Below are positions 39,124 to 52,922 of a stretch of 64,000 nt of DNA, piece by piece; position 1 is the stretch's first letter; each line of letters opens with the position of its first letter. The DNA is from Onchocerca volvulus (lineage: Eukaryota > Nematoda > Chromadorea > Rhabditida > Onchocercidae), in contig HG738137.1 in NCBI GenBank assembly GCA_000499405.2, positions 17,072,581 to 17,136,580 on the forward strand, written 5' to 3'. The notes beneath the pieces were generated by a model. That model saw only the letters and a program-made list of their open reading frames with translations. It was not told the origin of the DNA and did not search any database. Both the position numbers and the translations under genes were made by a program.

Positions 39124-42054
39124 AATATTTTCAGACAATAAATAAGATAAATTTTAATAGAAATTTATTGTACGCCTAAATACTTCCCACAGCATGAGTA
39201 AACTTTTCATTGTTTATTTATTCAAAATTAAATTACTCTTTTCTTCTAAACATAGCATGCATCATGCGTGAGCAATTTTATTCGTCTTTTATTCATCATA
39301 ATATAGAGCATAATAGCCGTTATGTTCGTTAATTTAAATCATTGATATGATAGGAAATTTTATTTGGATACAATCGGACTTGCTATTATAAAGCCAATGA
39401 ATAGAATACAATCAAAGGAATAAAATAAGAATATGTTAGAAAATATTTTATGAATCTAGAAAAATCTTATTTATTACATAAAATAAAAGTATCTTTCTAT
39501 AAATTGGGTGACAAATTTCTCGAAAAAGTCTCGAAATTTAGCATCTAAGTCAAAGATAGCAATGGTCGCATGATATGTGAATAACACAATTTCCATTTTA
39601 AATATTAGAGCAATTTTGGAATAAACAATATCGTTTCATTTACCCATAATATACCGGAATATGCCCATTATTTAATTACCTGATGTATGAATAAAATTAC
39701 TGTTGTGATTAGAATAAAAAAAAAAAAAAAAAAAAAAAAACAACTGATAAGAAGACATCGATTATTAGTTCCAGTTTCCTTTCCACTTTTTTTTCCTAAA
39801 TTTAAAATGCTAAAGTTTGAAAAATTTACTAATTCCTGTCCTTTTCTAACAACTTTGTCCTTCCTTCAGTCTTAATATCTAAATTTTGGGATACTTCCTT
39901 TGACCAGTCCATCACAAACTTTGATTTAAAGAAAAAAAAAACTGAAGTACAAAAAAATTTCAAAGGGCCGACCAGGAAATACCGTTCGGCCACTAAAACG
40001 TAATCGCAAGGATAGGAAATTCTTGTTCACGTCAAGCATTTCCGGGAATTTGGGGTATGCACTCATTCACAGTCTAGTTACTGAGACTGTCCGGATAGAT
40101 GACTTTTCACTAATTAATTAGTTTAATTAATTCAATTTCCACTGAAATTACATTATCCGAATGATTTAATAAAATGATTTTATGAAATAATTGATTAAAT
40201 TAATTATGTATTTAATTAATTAATTTGCTTAATTCATTTATTGAAATTGATCCCGTAACTGCTCCTTTCATTTGAAAAATTGAAGCTGAAGCTAAAAATT
40301 TGAGTTCCTTTGCTTTAGTAAAATCAACTGGATAATTCTTACTTTCTTTAATATTACTTAAATTAACTTTTTAGCTTCATTAGCTTTTTTCGGAGTTATA
40401 TCTGTACGATGACAATGCTTCAGAATAGCCAAACTAGATAGTCCCCATGATTTTAATCAAAATATCAAAGATCAATTCTGGAATTCTTTAGGAATCTTAC
40501 GAAAATTTTTTCGGAATTTTGAATCTCAAGTACATTCCATTCGATGCTTTTAATCTAGCATATATATTGTAATTAATAGCATTTCATCTCGAAATCTACT
40601 GAATTTGAAATGCCTAAAATTCATCGATATGGTCAGTGATCGATGATCAACCTGTTATTTTCTGCAATAAGAGAAAATAGATATACGTAAATGATATTTT
40701 TGCATCATTCCATTACTATCTCAATGTCATAACTATTTAATTGAGTAATTTGTTACTATTATTATTCGTTTTTATGGATAATTTGTAGATATTATTGTCC
40801 ATAAAATATTAATTTAAATATCTTCTAGTATATTTTAAAAAAAAAAAAAGAAAAAAAACTTTTTTAAGCATATTTCTATGTTCCATAAAAACTTTCTGAG
40901 AAATTTTTCTATGTTTCATAAAAAATTTTCGTGTACAAAATTTTATTTGATAATTATAATGAGCAGCTATTGCCTATTATTAATCATTATTTAATTGCCA
41001 ATTATTGAAGTATTAAAAATTTATACTTATTATTGTCCATAAAAATGATTTTATAAGATATATTTTTAATATATTTCTAAGAAAGCTTTGAGCATATTTA
41101 TATGCTTCATAAAATTTTCTTAATAGATCCGTTAAAATTTTTCCTCTATTTAAAAGTTTCGGAAGTAATATTTTTCCGGATGATTAACGATTGAGTTATA
41201 CTTTTTCTAAAGCATATCTGAAGCTAAATTTATCCATAATTCAAGATTGAACTTAACACACTCACAAATTTTCTCAATTGTCCCATTTTGCAGTTGATTG
41301 AAGCAGTAATTGAAAATTAAATTTTAGTTGATAAATTGAATTACCAGCATGATTATTGAAATCTTTTGTATCATCATCTCCGGAATTTTATTTTAAATTG
41401 CTAAAAATTGGAATTTTATTAATTTTAATGAAGCTAAAATGACCTTTGCTATATTCGTCATTACATTTTCGTTTTCTTTCATTATTAAATTCTTAATTCT
41501 TTTATTACTGAATTTATTATTAAATTATTACTAAATTACTCTTGTGCTACTCAATTTCGACTTCGACCGTAATATATTTTTCATTATCGCCTAAAATTTA
41601 TTACACAAAAGAATTGTTTCCTTCCTAAAATTCTTCCACTTATTAGCTATCATCAAGATATGCAAAAGATGAATTGTCGCGGGATTCTTGACCTAAAAAA
41701 AAACGACTAATAGGTCAAAGTTCGAACTAATCTAACTGCATTTCAAGCAATACTTTACTGCATTTGGAATAACAACTGTAGTGCAGTACAGGTAGATTAT
41801 GATGATGATGTATCGGCATCATACCTCTATCATTTATTTTTCTCTTTCGCGCAATCGACTCTTTACGTGCAAAAAGTTTGACGAATTGACCAGAGATCAT
41901 AGTAGTAGAAATGACCTCTAACATGGATGGACATACTTTTGGATATCAAAATAAAAGAAACTACACACGACAAGGTCAAATATACGCTCATTCTATTGAA
42001 TTTATTCTTCTTAGATGCTCCTATCCTGCTTGTGTGTATACACCCAAGGAACAA

Positions 42055-42254
42055 CAACCATTCTACACCTCAGGTACCAATCTTTCTCTCTCTCTCTCTT
42101 TCTCTCGACTATCTATCTCTCTTCGATCTATCGTTGAGTACAGCCAAGAAATCGCAACCATTTTACACCTCAGGTAGCAATCCTTTTCCCTCTCTCTTTC
42201 TTTTGACCATCTACCTCTCTTCGATCTCCGAAATACCATAATTTTCTTGGATTG
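42055..42254. repeat. Imperfect 100-bp tandem duplication with CT-rich core
   Basis: CAACCATT(C/T)TACACCTCAGGTA begins at 42055 and again at 42155. Each copy then has a CT-rich stretch, a GAC(T/C)ATCTA(T/C)CTCTCTTCGATCT block and related flanks. Non-coding, upstream of the Argonaute gene. Confidence 0.75.
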
Positions 42255-42544
42255 TTTTGCCCATGGACCAATTCATCATTGATTTGGTCCAGAAGAAGGA
42301 AGGGTCATCGAGTGAGGGTCATCCAGAGAAAGAGGGAGGGTCATTTAGGAAGAAAGCAATGACCCCATTATCACCATTTCCACTCTTCCAATAATCAAAG
42401 CATTCTCGATGTGTAATAATTCTTACCAAAATTTCCAGTGTTTTCTTTCATTTTTCTTTCCAGTTACAATTTGGCCATATTTTGATCACATTTGCTTGGA
42501 CTTCAAGGATATCTTTCAGTGTAATGCTTAAGAAATTATCCGTA

Positions 42545-42616
42545 TGTGAGTATTACTACGAATATAAAAATCCTTGCGAATGTGGGTATTACTACGAATA
42601 TAAAAATCCTTGCGAA
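42545..42616. repeat. 36-bp tandem duplication
   Basis: Two adjacent copies (42545-42580 and 42581-42616) of a 36-bp unit beginning TGTGAGTATTACTACG differ at one base. Non-coding. Confidence 0.85.
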
Positions 42617-44744
42617 CTTCTTAGGACGTAACCTATGAATCATCTGATCTGTGAGGCATAGACAAATCTTTTATAAATGGAGTAAAATGCTGCAGTGACC
42701 CAAAAAATCTCAATGTTCACGGATTGTTGCTATTTCCGCTTGATCGATCATTTTGTCTTCAGTTGACCTCTTTTTTACTATTCATGTGTTCGTATCTGGA
42801 ATGACTGATAGAAATCAATCAATCAACCAATCTTTTGATCCTGAATTTCCGAACTCCGTAGAATCCCCAATTTCATAGCTGTCAATTAATCGCTAATTTT
42901 TGCACAGTTCTATTTTCGATTCGCTGCACTCTACTTTTTCCCACTGCACTTTGCTGTTGTATCGCTGCATCCAACTGCTAACGTACTGCTAATACGCTGC
43001 ACTCGTATCTTCTGTACTTTCAATAATTTGTCGACTGGCATTCTGACCTTCTTCATTTATCTCTTTTGGTTTGTTTATTGTGTTTTTTTCAGTGCAAATA
43101 AATTTTTTACTAACATCTATGTTTCTCCTCCTTTTCCATGATTTCTTAGCCAATCTTTCGTATCTCTTGTCTCTTGTCTGTATTTTTCACGACGAATGAA
43201 TTTTTTTTTTGCCAACATCTCATGTTTCTCTCTTCCCCTTGCATAATCGTTCTCGATATTTTTTTCCTTCTTTATTATTTGCCTTCGAATACACTGTTGT
43301 TTTACTGTTCGTTTCTTTCTCTGTCATTGTATATCGTTCGCCTTTCAGTCTTTTCCCCGTCTGCTTTTATACCCTCCAATACGCGTTTTCCTTCTGATTT
43401 TCTTTTGTGATACGCGCGTTGCGATTGCGTTGCGTCAGGCATGCGTGTCGCTGCCGCATTGCATGAATGCTGCATGATGGAGCAGAGATGGTTCGGTAGC
43501 GGCGGGTTTACAGGTGAAGGGGTTCGTAGGTCATCGTTTTATGTAGTTGTCTTAAGTATAAAATAAGTGACCGAACATTTTTCCCCATGGCACTAAATAT
43601 CGCGGAATGGCGAGGGAATAATTCCTACTTTAGGCATTTTATCGTGATCTAAGGAACAGTACGACGGTATTGAATCCCAATGATGAATTTGAGAATATTT
43701 TAACTAAGAGAATTTTGATTCCACGTACGTGAACTAATAAAAGTAGTTTTTACTATTAACATTGTGAATTCTTGTTAAGCTATGTTTTCGTACATGTGGA
43801 AACATATTATCTTACATATAATTGCGAACAAGGAATCTGTTAGAAGATTAGGCAATCAGATACATTCAGTTTAAGTGTAACATTAATGCTTATATTTCAT
43901 CCGAAGTATTGAATCAGCATTCTTGTCTGAACGAAGAAATGTTGTTGGATAACTAACTGACAAAACAAGTTTGATGAAACGAGTTTTACATCGTCGTTTC
44001 AGCATTTCGATAATTTTCAGTATTTTTTAGGGGCTTATGCGGACACATAACGTGTAACATAATTGCGTAAGCCGTCTTTATGCATTGTGAATGATATCAT
44101 TGCTTTATCAGTTTTATCGTTCTTTCATATTTGATCTCTTGAGCATTATCAATAACAGTAAGGTGAGAAAGATTTTCATTTTTTTTTGTTTTTATCGATC
44201 TTATCATTATATTAATAATGTGACCATTTTAAAAATTCCATCATTGGCATTCCTTATATGAACTAAAATATGTACTAATCAGTTAGTTTCTTTGCTCATT
44301 CCATTAGAATTATTCGTTTAGGATATGTTTAAATCTGAAACAAGTGTGTAGCAGTCTGAGGCTACTGAAACTTCAGCCAATTGGAGTAGATTCGGGTAGA
44401 TTACTTAGAGTAATGTCTGGAATTACTATTTTTAAAGACGATCCTATCCACTGTAGCATGAAATAATTGATTATTAATTGCACTTACGCAGTTACCCGTT
44501 CAGGAGTGTACAAGGAATGTTAAACAGCTCTATACAGTGATCGATGAGTATGTATTGAAAGTGATAAGTTTAGCTCCTCCTACTCAGTCGTAGTCATATA
44601 GTTTATATCAGTCTTATAATTCATTAGATTTTCCTGGCCTTGGCTGCTAATTGTATAATTGAGATAGTGACTTCAATCCTGAATTGTTTTTCAGCCTTAT
44701 CGAATACAGGCCTGTTCTTTAGAATAGTGTAATTAAAGAAAACA

Positions 44745-47700
44745 ATGGCAGCAATCGATCAGCAGCAACAACAGGTTCTGAGTTTGTTGGGTTTGTTTTT
44801 TGTTATTTTTGAAGAAACCGCAATGGATATATGAATAAGTTGCATTTCTTTGTGGGAAATTCAATTTGATGTTTCATTATTTATGATTTGAGATCCGTGG
44901 TAAAAACAGTAGACGGAAGTTCATCATAATTTATTATGTTTCGGAACGAATGTTACACATCAAAGATAAATTTTATGCAGTCGTGCATATACAGGTTTAA
45001 TCATAAATACAAAAAATCAGTCTTGGAAGATTGATTTGTTTTTATATGATAATATATGGGATATTTACAGAGGCATTTAATTTTGGCGATCGGCAGAGTA
45101 CATCGGCCTCGAGTATGGCGCCATACCAACCGTTTTTGCAACAAGTACCAAATATTTTGGGGAATCCTCAGTTTCCTCAAGCTGGAAGTAGTCAATATCA
45201 TATTCCACAACAACAACAGCAAACAGCTTTGCAGACACCACTTCAGGTTTAGGCGGTTTCTGATTTTGATAAGTGTGAAATTAACCATCAGATCTTACTG
45301 ATGGCCATTTCTTCATGATACGCTGCTATCACATTGGTAAACACAATGTGAATATTGCTTAATCATTTCTTATTTTATGATAAATTTCTTATCATTTTTC
45401 AGGATGCTTATCAATTAGCTCCAATAAATCCTGCTCCGGTGCAAATGATGCTTGGTGGTAGCGGTGGTGCACCGTCGTTCGACAGTCGTCCACCTGGATC
45501 TTTGGCTCCCGGTGGACCGGTAGGAACTGGTGATGGTTCGGAAGCACCCCTTCCTCCTCCAGCTAATGTGCCATTGCAGCGTCCGTCTGGACAGCCATCT
45601 GGTGAGAATTATTAATTCGGACTACTTTGTGGTAAACTATTTTGAAATCAGAATCGTTTTTTAGGGATTTTGTTCGTTACTATTTATGACGGCCTTGCTT
45701 AGAATTTTCGAAGATTAAATTATGATAATGTGTCTTGAAATGCTGCTTTGCTAATAGCTGCAGATTTCATCTTGCATTTTTCGTATTTCATTTCACCAAG
45801 GTAGGAAAATCCTCCGCAATTTTTTTGATTGGTATTGATTATCCAGAAGATTATATATTTCTTTAGGCCCGATACAATTCCAATGTCCTCGCAGACCCAA
45901 TCATGGCATAGAAGGACGCGCAATTGTTTTACGCGCAAATCATTTCGCTGTTCGTATACCAGGTGGTAATATTCAACATTATTCTATTGATGTGCAACCA
46001 GACAAGTGTCCACGTCGAGTTAACAGGTTTAGCAATCTTTCCTCTTTGTTTTTATGTGAAATTTCTTGTTTTTATAGGTTATTTATTAATTATATAATTT
46101 CAGAGAAATTGTGAACACTATGATTCGTGCTTACCAAAAGGTGTTCAGTAATGTCCGTCCAGTGTATGACGGAAAACGTAACATGTATACTCGAGATCCA
46201 CTGCCAATCGGACGTGAACGATTAGAATTGGAGGTTACATTACCAGGAGATTCTGCTGTTGATCGACAATTTACTGTTGCCATTAAATGGGTTTCCACGG
46301 TAACTTGTCTTTGACTTTTTAGTTTCTCGTTGTCATTCCGTTAAGTGTTACGAAGTATTGGTTTGAAAAGAATACGTCGTTTTTTTTTTTTCTTTCAGAA
46401 GCTAGCTTTTTTTTTTTTTCAAGGTTTCATTATCGGCCCTGGAAGATGCAATGGAAGGACGAGTCCGTCAAGTGCCTTTCGAATCTGTGCAAGCAATGGA
46501 TGTGATTTTGCGACATTTACCTAGTTTGAAGTTCGTATCATAGCTTTTCCTTTGAAATTATGCAAATGAAAGGACGATAGTCATGGTTCTCTATAATTCT
46601 TCCTCTATGATGTTTATTCTCTAATAAATATTGCAAAATGTTATTGAATTGAATTTCTTCTAGATACACTCCTGTTGGACGATCATTTTTCTCGCCGCCA
46701 TTAGGCTCAGCACATGGTCCATCACATTCAGCGCAACAGTATCATACAGAAAGTAAACTCGGTGGTGGTCGGGAAGTTTGGTTCGGTTTCCACCAGAGTG
46801 TGCGACCAAGCCAATGGAAAATGATGCTCAATATTGATGGTTAGTTTTCATAGTTTTGGCTTGACTGAATCAAAATTTTTTTTTTACTATTCAATTATTT
46901 TTATAATTGTTATTTAAAAAAAAAAAAAAAAAAAAAAGTTGGTATTGCACTTGTTCTCTGATTTGGAAACAGGTAGTACAGATAAGCGATCTTCGACTTT
47001 GAATACATGATATCCATCTATTTTTTTCATGTCTGCAAAGAAAAGCATGGACATGCCTATAAGAACATTTCTGCGATTGTTTTGTGCAATTAAGAGAAAA
47101 CGAGGAATGAACCAATAGATTTTTGTAGCAGGGATGACTTGACCAGATCACTAGGGTTCATTTATGTGCTTTAGTTTCGGCAACTGCATTTTATCGCTCA
47201 ATGCCGGTGATCGAATTTATTGCGGAGGTGTTGGAGGTACCGGTGCAAGCCCTCTCCGATCGCCGTTCACTATCAGATGCTCAGCGTGTTAAATTTACTA
47301 AGGAAATACGCGGTTTAAAAATTGAGATAACTCACTGTGGTTCTATGCGACGTAAATACCGAGTGTGTAATGTTACTCGAAGAGCAGCCCAAGTACAAAC
47401 GTGAGTTATTTCTTCTCTACCATATTTCTTGAGAATGAATACATTAATTTTTTGATTGGAGTAAAGAAGGTCGTTATCATTAGCTCCTGCTGGCAAATGA
47501 TATTTATTTACATTACTGTGTTCAAAGTGCATCTCGAGGTGAATATTGGTTCTATCCTTAGGAAATGTTTTCACTTGCTTTGGTAAATCATGCTTGTATC
47601 AAGTCCGGATGGTAATAGAAAAACATATGTGTGATGTTTGAGAAAGCTATTCTTATGATATGATAGCCCAGTTGTTTATGCAGTATCTGCGTATTTTCCT

Positions 47701-50700
47701 TCTGGTTTCTTTTTCATTAAAAATTATTGCCTAGATCATCACTTATATCTATACGCAAGAAATTTCAAAGAAATACGGCTTATTTTTTATAAGCCATTAA
47801 GCACTTGCAGATTTCCCTTGCAACTGGATTCGGGACAAACCATTGATTGTACGGTTACCAAATACTTTTACGACAAATATCATATGCAACTGAAGTATCC
47901 ACATTTGCCATGTCTTCAAGTGGGACAAGAGCAAAAACATACTTATTTGCCTCCGGAAGTGTGCAATATTGTTCCTGGCCAACGTTGCATCAAAAAACTT
48001 ACGGATACGCAAACCAGTACAATGATTAAGGTTGATTGTGATTTGTGAAATTGATAAAATACTAGTAATTTTGTTTATTAGAAGTTTTTGAATAAATTTT
48101 AAAAATTATAAAAAATTACCGATAAGCGTGTTGTAGGCAACAGCTCGATCTGCACCGGAACGTGAGCGTGAGATATCAAATTTGGTTCGCAAGGCTGAAT
48201 TCAATGCCGATCCATTTGCTCATGAATTTGGTATTGCAATAAATCCGGCGATGACGGAAGTAAGTCCAGCAATGAATATATGTTTTGTTCGCAGTTGATT
48301 GCGCTTTCATGTTAACATCACATCAATATTTGTGAGGGCGATGAGTTGTGTACATAAGGTTATTTAAATTGAAATTTGTATCGAATTGCATGTTAATACG
48401 AAATTTGATTTTCACATTTTTCTAACGCTTTAAGGTAAAAGGTCGTGTATTGAATGCTCCAAAATTGCTTTATGGTGGTCGCACGAAAGCAACTGCACTA
48501 CCAAATCAAGGCGTATGGGATATGCGTGGAAAGCAATTTCATACAGGTGTGGAAGTTAAAGTTTGGGCAATTGCATGTTTCGCACAGCAGCAACATGTTA
48601 AAGAAAATGATCTCCGGTTAGTGAATGTTTTTTGTTTTCTTTTATTATAGTCAGAATATAACATGAAGTCTTCTAAGTGTAGTTTGATCCAAAAATGGCC
48701 ATAAATTCTCTGCATTCTTTTTATATCGATTTGTGATTTAAGATTGTAGTTCTCATTTTTGTTATTTCAGCAATTTCACTACACAGTTACAACGAATCTC
48801 TAATGATGCGGGTATGCCGATCATGGGGCAGCCGTGCTTTTGCAAATATGCAGTTGGTGTTGATCAAGTAGAACCAATGTTCAAATACCTCAAAACATCA
48901 TTTGTGAACATTCAGCTTGTTTGCGTTGTTCTGCCCGGAAAAACTCCAGTTTATGGTAAGTTTATTTAAGTCTTGTTTTATAGCATATATTGATCTGAAG
49001 TGCAATAATTGAAATTTGGAAGTAATAAAAAAGGTTTTAGGGAAATATAATTCTAAATAAAATCAGTCCTCTAGTAGCTCAATGCAATATATTTGTTATT
49101 GGGGGCATTCAGAATACCGTTCAGTAATTTTTTCAAGCATTTCTTGCGGTTCATCGGCTAAGAGTAAAGTAATATCACATGTGACAAATAGATTTGTCTT
49201 TGGGAAATAGTGATATTTTCGGTTTTTATTTCATCATTGAGTATTTTATGGATTTATAAGTATGTTTCCATTGTCTTCCAGTATTAAAAAAAAGAAAACA
49301 AAAAACAACAAATTAAATCAAAATAAAATTTCAACTGCTTACGCATGTCAATTTTATAGTTATCTGTTTTGAATTACTTTTTATTTGACTCAATTTGCTA
49401 TATGTTCTTTTATTTTTAATAGATCTTTCTTTTCCAACTAAATTTTTTTTTCAGCTGAAGTCAAGCGAGTTGGTGATACAGTATTAGGCATTGCCACTCA
49501 ATGTGTGCAGGCCAAAAATGTAATCAAGACAACACCTCAGACTCTTTCTAATTTGTGTTTGAAAATGAACGTAAAATTGGGTGGTGTGAATTCAATTCTT
49601 TTACCCGCTGTTCGACCTAGAATTTTTACTGAACCAGGTGAGATCATTAAATCATTTCACAGACTAATGTTCATTGCCATCAAGCATGATTTGTTTTACT
49701 AGCCTTTAGGAATTAAGTACTACTTTTTTTCAAGGGATGAATAGATTACTGATATAATTGACAAGATATTAAAGGGATTATGCGAAGTAAACTGTATTAT
49801 ATGTAACATCGTCTTGAAATTATGCACTGCTACTTTTGTATTGACTGATCTTTTGAGTTTAAATACTTTTATCTGTAGATATTAGAAAGGAGGAAAAGAA
49901 TTATATTTACGAGGAAATGACATTTCAGTAATATTTCTTGGTTGTGATATAACGCATCCTCCTGCTGGTGATTCACGTAAACCGTCCATTGCGGCTGTTG
50001 TTGGAAGTATGGATGCACATCCATCGCGCTATGCAGCTACGGTTCGTGTGCAAGCTCATCGACAGGTAATAACATTCATGATTTTGAAAGAGATCGTAAA
50101 ATAACACATTTGTATTTCGCTTTTGTCATCGGGACAGTTTTTTTTTTTTTTTTTTGTCTCGCAACATTTTTCTTTTCAGGAAATTATCAGTGATCTTACA
50201 TATATGGCTCGCGAACTTCTTATTCAATTTTATCGTTCCACTCGTTTTAAACCAACACGAATCATTATCTATCGTGATGGTGTATCAGAAGGACAGTTTT
50301 TCAACGTAAGTATTTCCAAGTCTCGATTGTGGTATGATATAGAATATGCAAAACAGTATTAAAATTTATAGGTTTTGCAATATGAATTGCGAGCATTGCG
50401 TGAGTGTTGCATGTTGTTGGAAGAGGATTATCAGCCAGGAATAACATTTATTGCTGTGCAAAAAAGACATCATACTCGTTTGTTCGCGGTCGATAAGAAA
50501 GATCAGGTAGTGCTTTTAAATTTAGTAAATGATTACTAAATTATTGAGAGATTTAATAGATATTATGAAAATTATCAAAATGGCCAGTAATATATGGTTA
50601 CTGCTTTTCTGAGTAGTGTTACTTTGTTCATTCATGTTGTTCTCTTATTGCCTAATGTTTTCTTTTGAGGTTGGAAAAGCTTTCAATATTCCGCCTGGAA

Positions 50701-51743
50701 CAACAGTTGATGTTGGTATAACACATCCTACTGAATTTGACTTCTATCTTTGTTCGCATGCTGGGATTCAGGTTTATTTTCTCAAATTTTCTTTTTATAA
50801 ATTTTCACTATTAACTTAGCTCTGCTATTTTAGTGCAGCTCTTCATTCTGTTGTATAACTATTTAGGAATTCTCAATATTTTTGATATAAGTGTAAATCA
50901 TTACTGAAATCGATGTTGTATTGAGATTTTGTGATTTTTATCAAAAACATATTTCGAATTTTATTCGCACTTCCAATTTTGCTGACAAAAAAAGTTGTAC
51001 TTTCAATTCACCAAACACTGAATTGAAGCAGCGGAATGTATGTTCTATAATTCTTGAAATGTTAAAACTCTGTCTTGTGGAAAAGCTGTATGAGAAGCAA
51101 AGATAAATGAATGTTATAAATGGATCTTCTGGAAGAATGCTTATTTGTATGATATCATACTGAATCAATATTTTGTTTTATCATATTGACATTTCGTAAT
51201 GTATGATTACAGGGAACATCCCGCCCGTCTCATTATCATGTTCTTTGGGATGATAATCAACTGAGTGCTGATGAGCTGCAACAATTGACATACCAGATGT
51301 GTCATACATATGTCCGTTGTACAAGATCTGTTTCGATTCCCGCGCCAGCTTATTATGCGCATTTGGTGGCGTTTAGAGCCCGTTATCATTTGGTTGATCG
51401 CGAACATGACAGGTATTTAACTTGTCAGACACATAACACAGACTGTGTTTCATTAAATATCTGAAAAAATATATGGTGGATTTTATTGTTCAAATTTTTA
51501 GAATTTAATGTTTTATTATTTGAATTAATGAGTATGAAAATTAGAAATCCATATTTTGAGTACAAATTTTTAAGTTAATTATTTAATGTGCAGAAAAGCT
51601 TCTTGTCCATACTAATGAAAAGATTTTGTTGTAGTGGCGAAGGTTCTCAACCATCTGGAACAAGTGAGGATACGACTTTGAGCAATATGGCGCGTGCAGT
51701 TCAAGTCCATCCAGATGCAAATAATGTCATGTATTTCGCTTGA
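44745..51743 (+). CDS. alg-1: microRNA-class Argonaute (ALG-1/ALG-2 type), 19 exons, about 995 aa
   Basis: AGO-clade Argonautes bind 22-nt microRNAs and silence target mRNAs. Exons: 44745-44790, 45071-45246, 45403-45601, 45867-46026, 46104-46299, 46424-46530, 46664-46839, 47175-47400, 47811-48030, 48137-48259, 48435-48616, 48771-48955, 49455-49637, 49929-50065, 50180-50305, 50372-50506, 50670-50771, 51213-51412 and 51635-51743. Order: a Gln/Pro/Gly-rich N-terminus (to about 140), N/L1 domains, PAZ (about 355-500), MID, PIWI (about 560-990). The slicer tetrad is intact: D733 ([11 protein letters not shown]), E773 (HRQEII), D805 (YRDGV) and H943 (PAYYAHLV). Its spacing of 40, 32 and 138 equals that of human AGO2. 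The protein ends MYFA, as AGO-clade proteins do. Exon 1 ([10 protein letters not shown], donor TTGG|GTTTGT) is the least certain part; a start at Met in exon 2 is possible. ALG-1 versus ALG-2 cannot be decided. Confidence 0.96.
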
Positions 51744-51916
51744 AACTTATCTTCTTTGTTATTATTTTAAAGTTTTTTCGTATTGAAAATTACTCAAAAT
51801 AATCCTCATGCAATTTATTTCACTGTTCGCTTTCTTTTGTTTAGTTCATCAAATTTTCATTATTCTGTCTTAAATGGAGTAATGTCTTCACATCATTCAT
51901 GCTCATGAGCATATCT

Positions 51917-51917
<1 letters not shown>

Positions 51918-51957
<40 letters not shown>
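51918..51957. repeat. 40-base poly-T tract
   Basis: An uninterrupted run of about 40 T lies 175 bp after the Argonaute stop codon. Its length may be unreliable in sequence assemblies. Confidence 0.9.
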
Positions 51958-52724
51958 CTGAATTTTTTTATTTCTTCTTAATAACTACGAAAATGAGTAT
52001 GCACATATAGTGGCAAAAATCTATGTTTTCATTTTTAATGATTCACTCATTTTTGGTACTGTTCATTTTTCTCCTGTCTTTCAATTGACAGACCATTTCC
52101 TTATATGAAATTTCCAAATTTGAATGGAGACTACACTCAACTTAATTTGAAACGGATAATACAATAACCTCTTCCAGCCTTAAGCTTTATATGATTTCAG
52201 TATCAGAATCTCCTTTCATTCTTGTTTTTTTTTAATTTTCCTGTCCCGAATTATGAATTATTCCCCCGTGGCAAGCAGTAATTTATTTCCGAATAGGAAG
52301 AGTAGAGGGCTTCATTTTAATTCATAAATCTGTCTTATTTAAAAAATCTCTTCCTCTCGGTACAAATGCAACTGATATCCATCATCATATTTTTCATCGT
52401 GCAAAAGCTCTTTTTAATAGATTTAACATTTTTACCTAAATCTTTTTAGCAAATCAGAAAAAAAAGGCTTTTATTTTTGCTGTGTATGCAGTAATTATTT
52501 AAATATATTTTCTTAAGTATTCGACATCAATACTTCATGAATCTTTTGTTATTTGCATGCACTTGCATATTGCTTTAAATGTTCCAGGAAGGAAGGGATG
52601 TAAGATAAGAATTATGAAATTCGAGGTTGTCAGATACTTGTAATACATTTAGGCATTGTTCTGTTCCCGGTTTTGAAGTTTATTCTGAAAAATAGGCATC
52701 GAATTAGTGATACAGATGGTATAA

Positions 52725-52820
52725 CGTGAACCGTGCCGTGACGATATACAAGTATGGTCGACCGCCATCCATTTAAACGGCGGCCTAGGCCGGGAAAATT
52801 GTGTCACGGACACGATTCCG
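52725..52820. other. GC-richer nested inverted-repeat block
   Basis: GTGCCGTGAC (52733-52742) is nearly complementary to GTCACGGACAC (52803-52813). Inside, GGTCGACCGCC (52756-52766) can pair with GGCGGCCTAGGCC (52779-52791). The block stands out in composition and may fold if transcribed as part of the Argonaute 3' UTR. No known RNA family recognised. Confidence 0.45.
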
Positions 52821-52891
52821 TTACTTATTTGTATTGCATTCCATTGAAAAATACATACAGATGGCTAGAATAAGCTATAAAAGTGTGATAT

Positions 52892-52922
52892 AAAGCCGTA
52901 AATCGTTTCGATTTACGGCTTT
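52892..52922. repeat. Perfect 14-bp inverted repeat with 3-nt loop
   Basis: AAAGCCGTAAATCG (52892-52905), loop TTT, then its exact reverse complement (52909-52922), about 1.15 kb after the Argonaute stop. It is too short for a microRNA precursor but a strong hairpin in RNA, or a palindromic protein-binding site in DNA. Confidence 0.85.

Larger units (their letters stand above)
39124..44744. other. Divergent intergenic region between TRAPPC1 and the Argonaute gene
   Basis: A 5.6-kb stretch without supported genes. The left part is AT-rich with a long A-run near 39718-39740. From about 41700 to 44740 the composition is less AT-rich, with pyrimidine-rich stretches, and a relatively GC-rich patch lies at 43410-43560, plausibly the Argonaute promoter and 5' UTR. 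It holds a 100-bp tandem duplication (42055-42254) and a 36-bp tandem duplication (42545-42616). Short frames at 41863-42057, 41911-42177 and 43174-43410 lack domains, support or consistent codon character. GTTCTTTAG ending at 44722, about 22 bp before the Argonaute ATG, may be a spliced-leader acceptor. Confidence 0.55.

Noticed and set aside
41863..42241. Overlapping short frames on both strands
   Set aside because: They cover a CT-rich tandem duplication, have no domain and no splice support, and contradict one another.
49638..49648. Bantam/miR-80-like TGAGATCATT
   Set aside because: It is part of the GTGAGAT splice donor of an Argonaute intron, and no opposing arm is visible.
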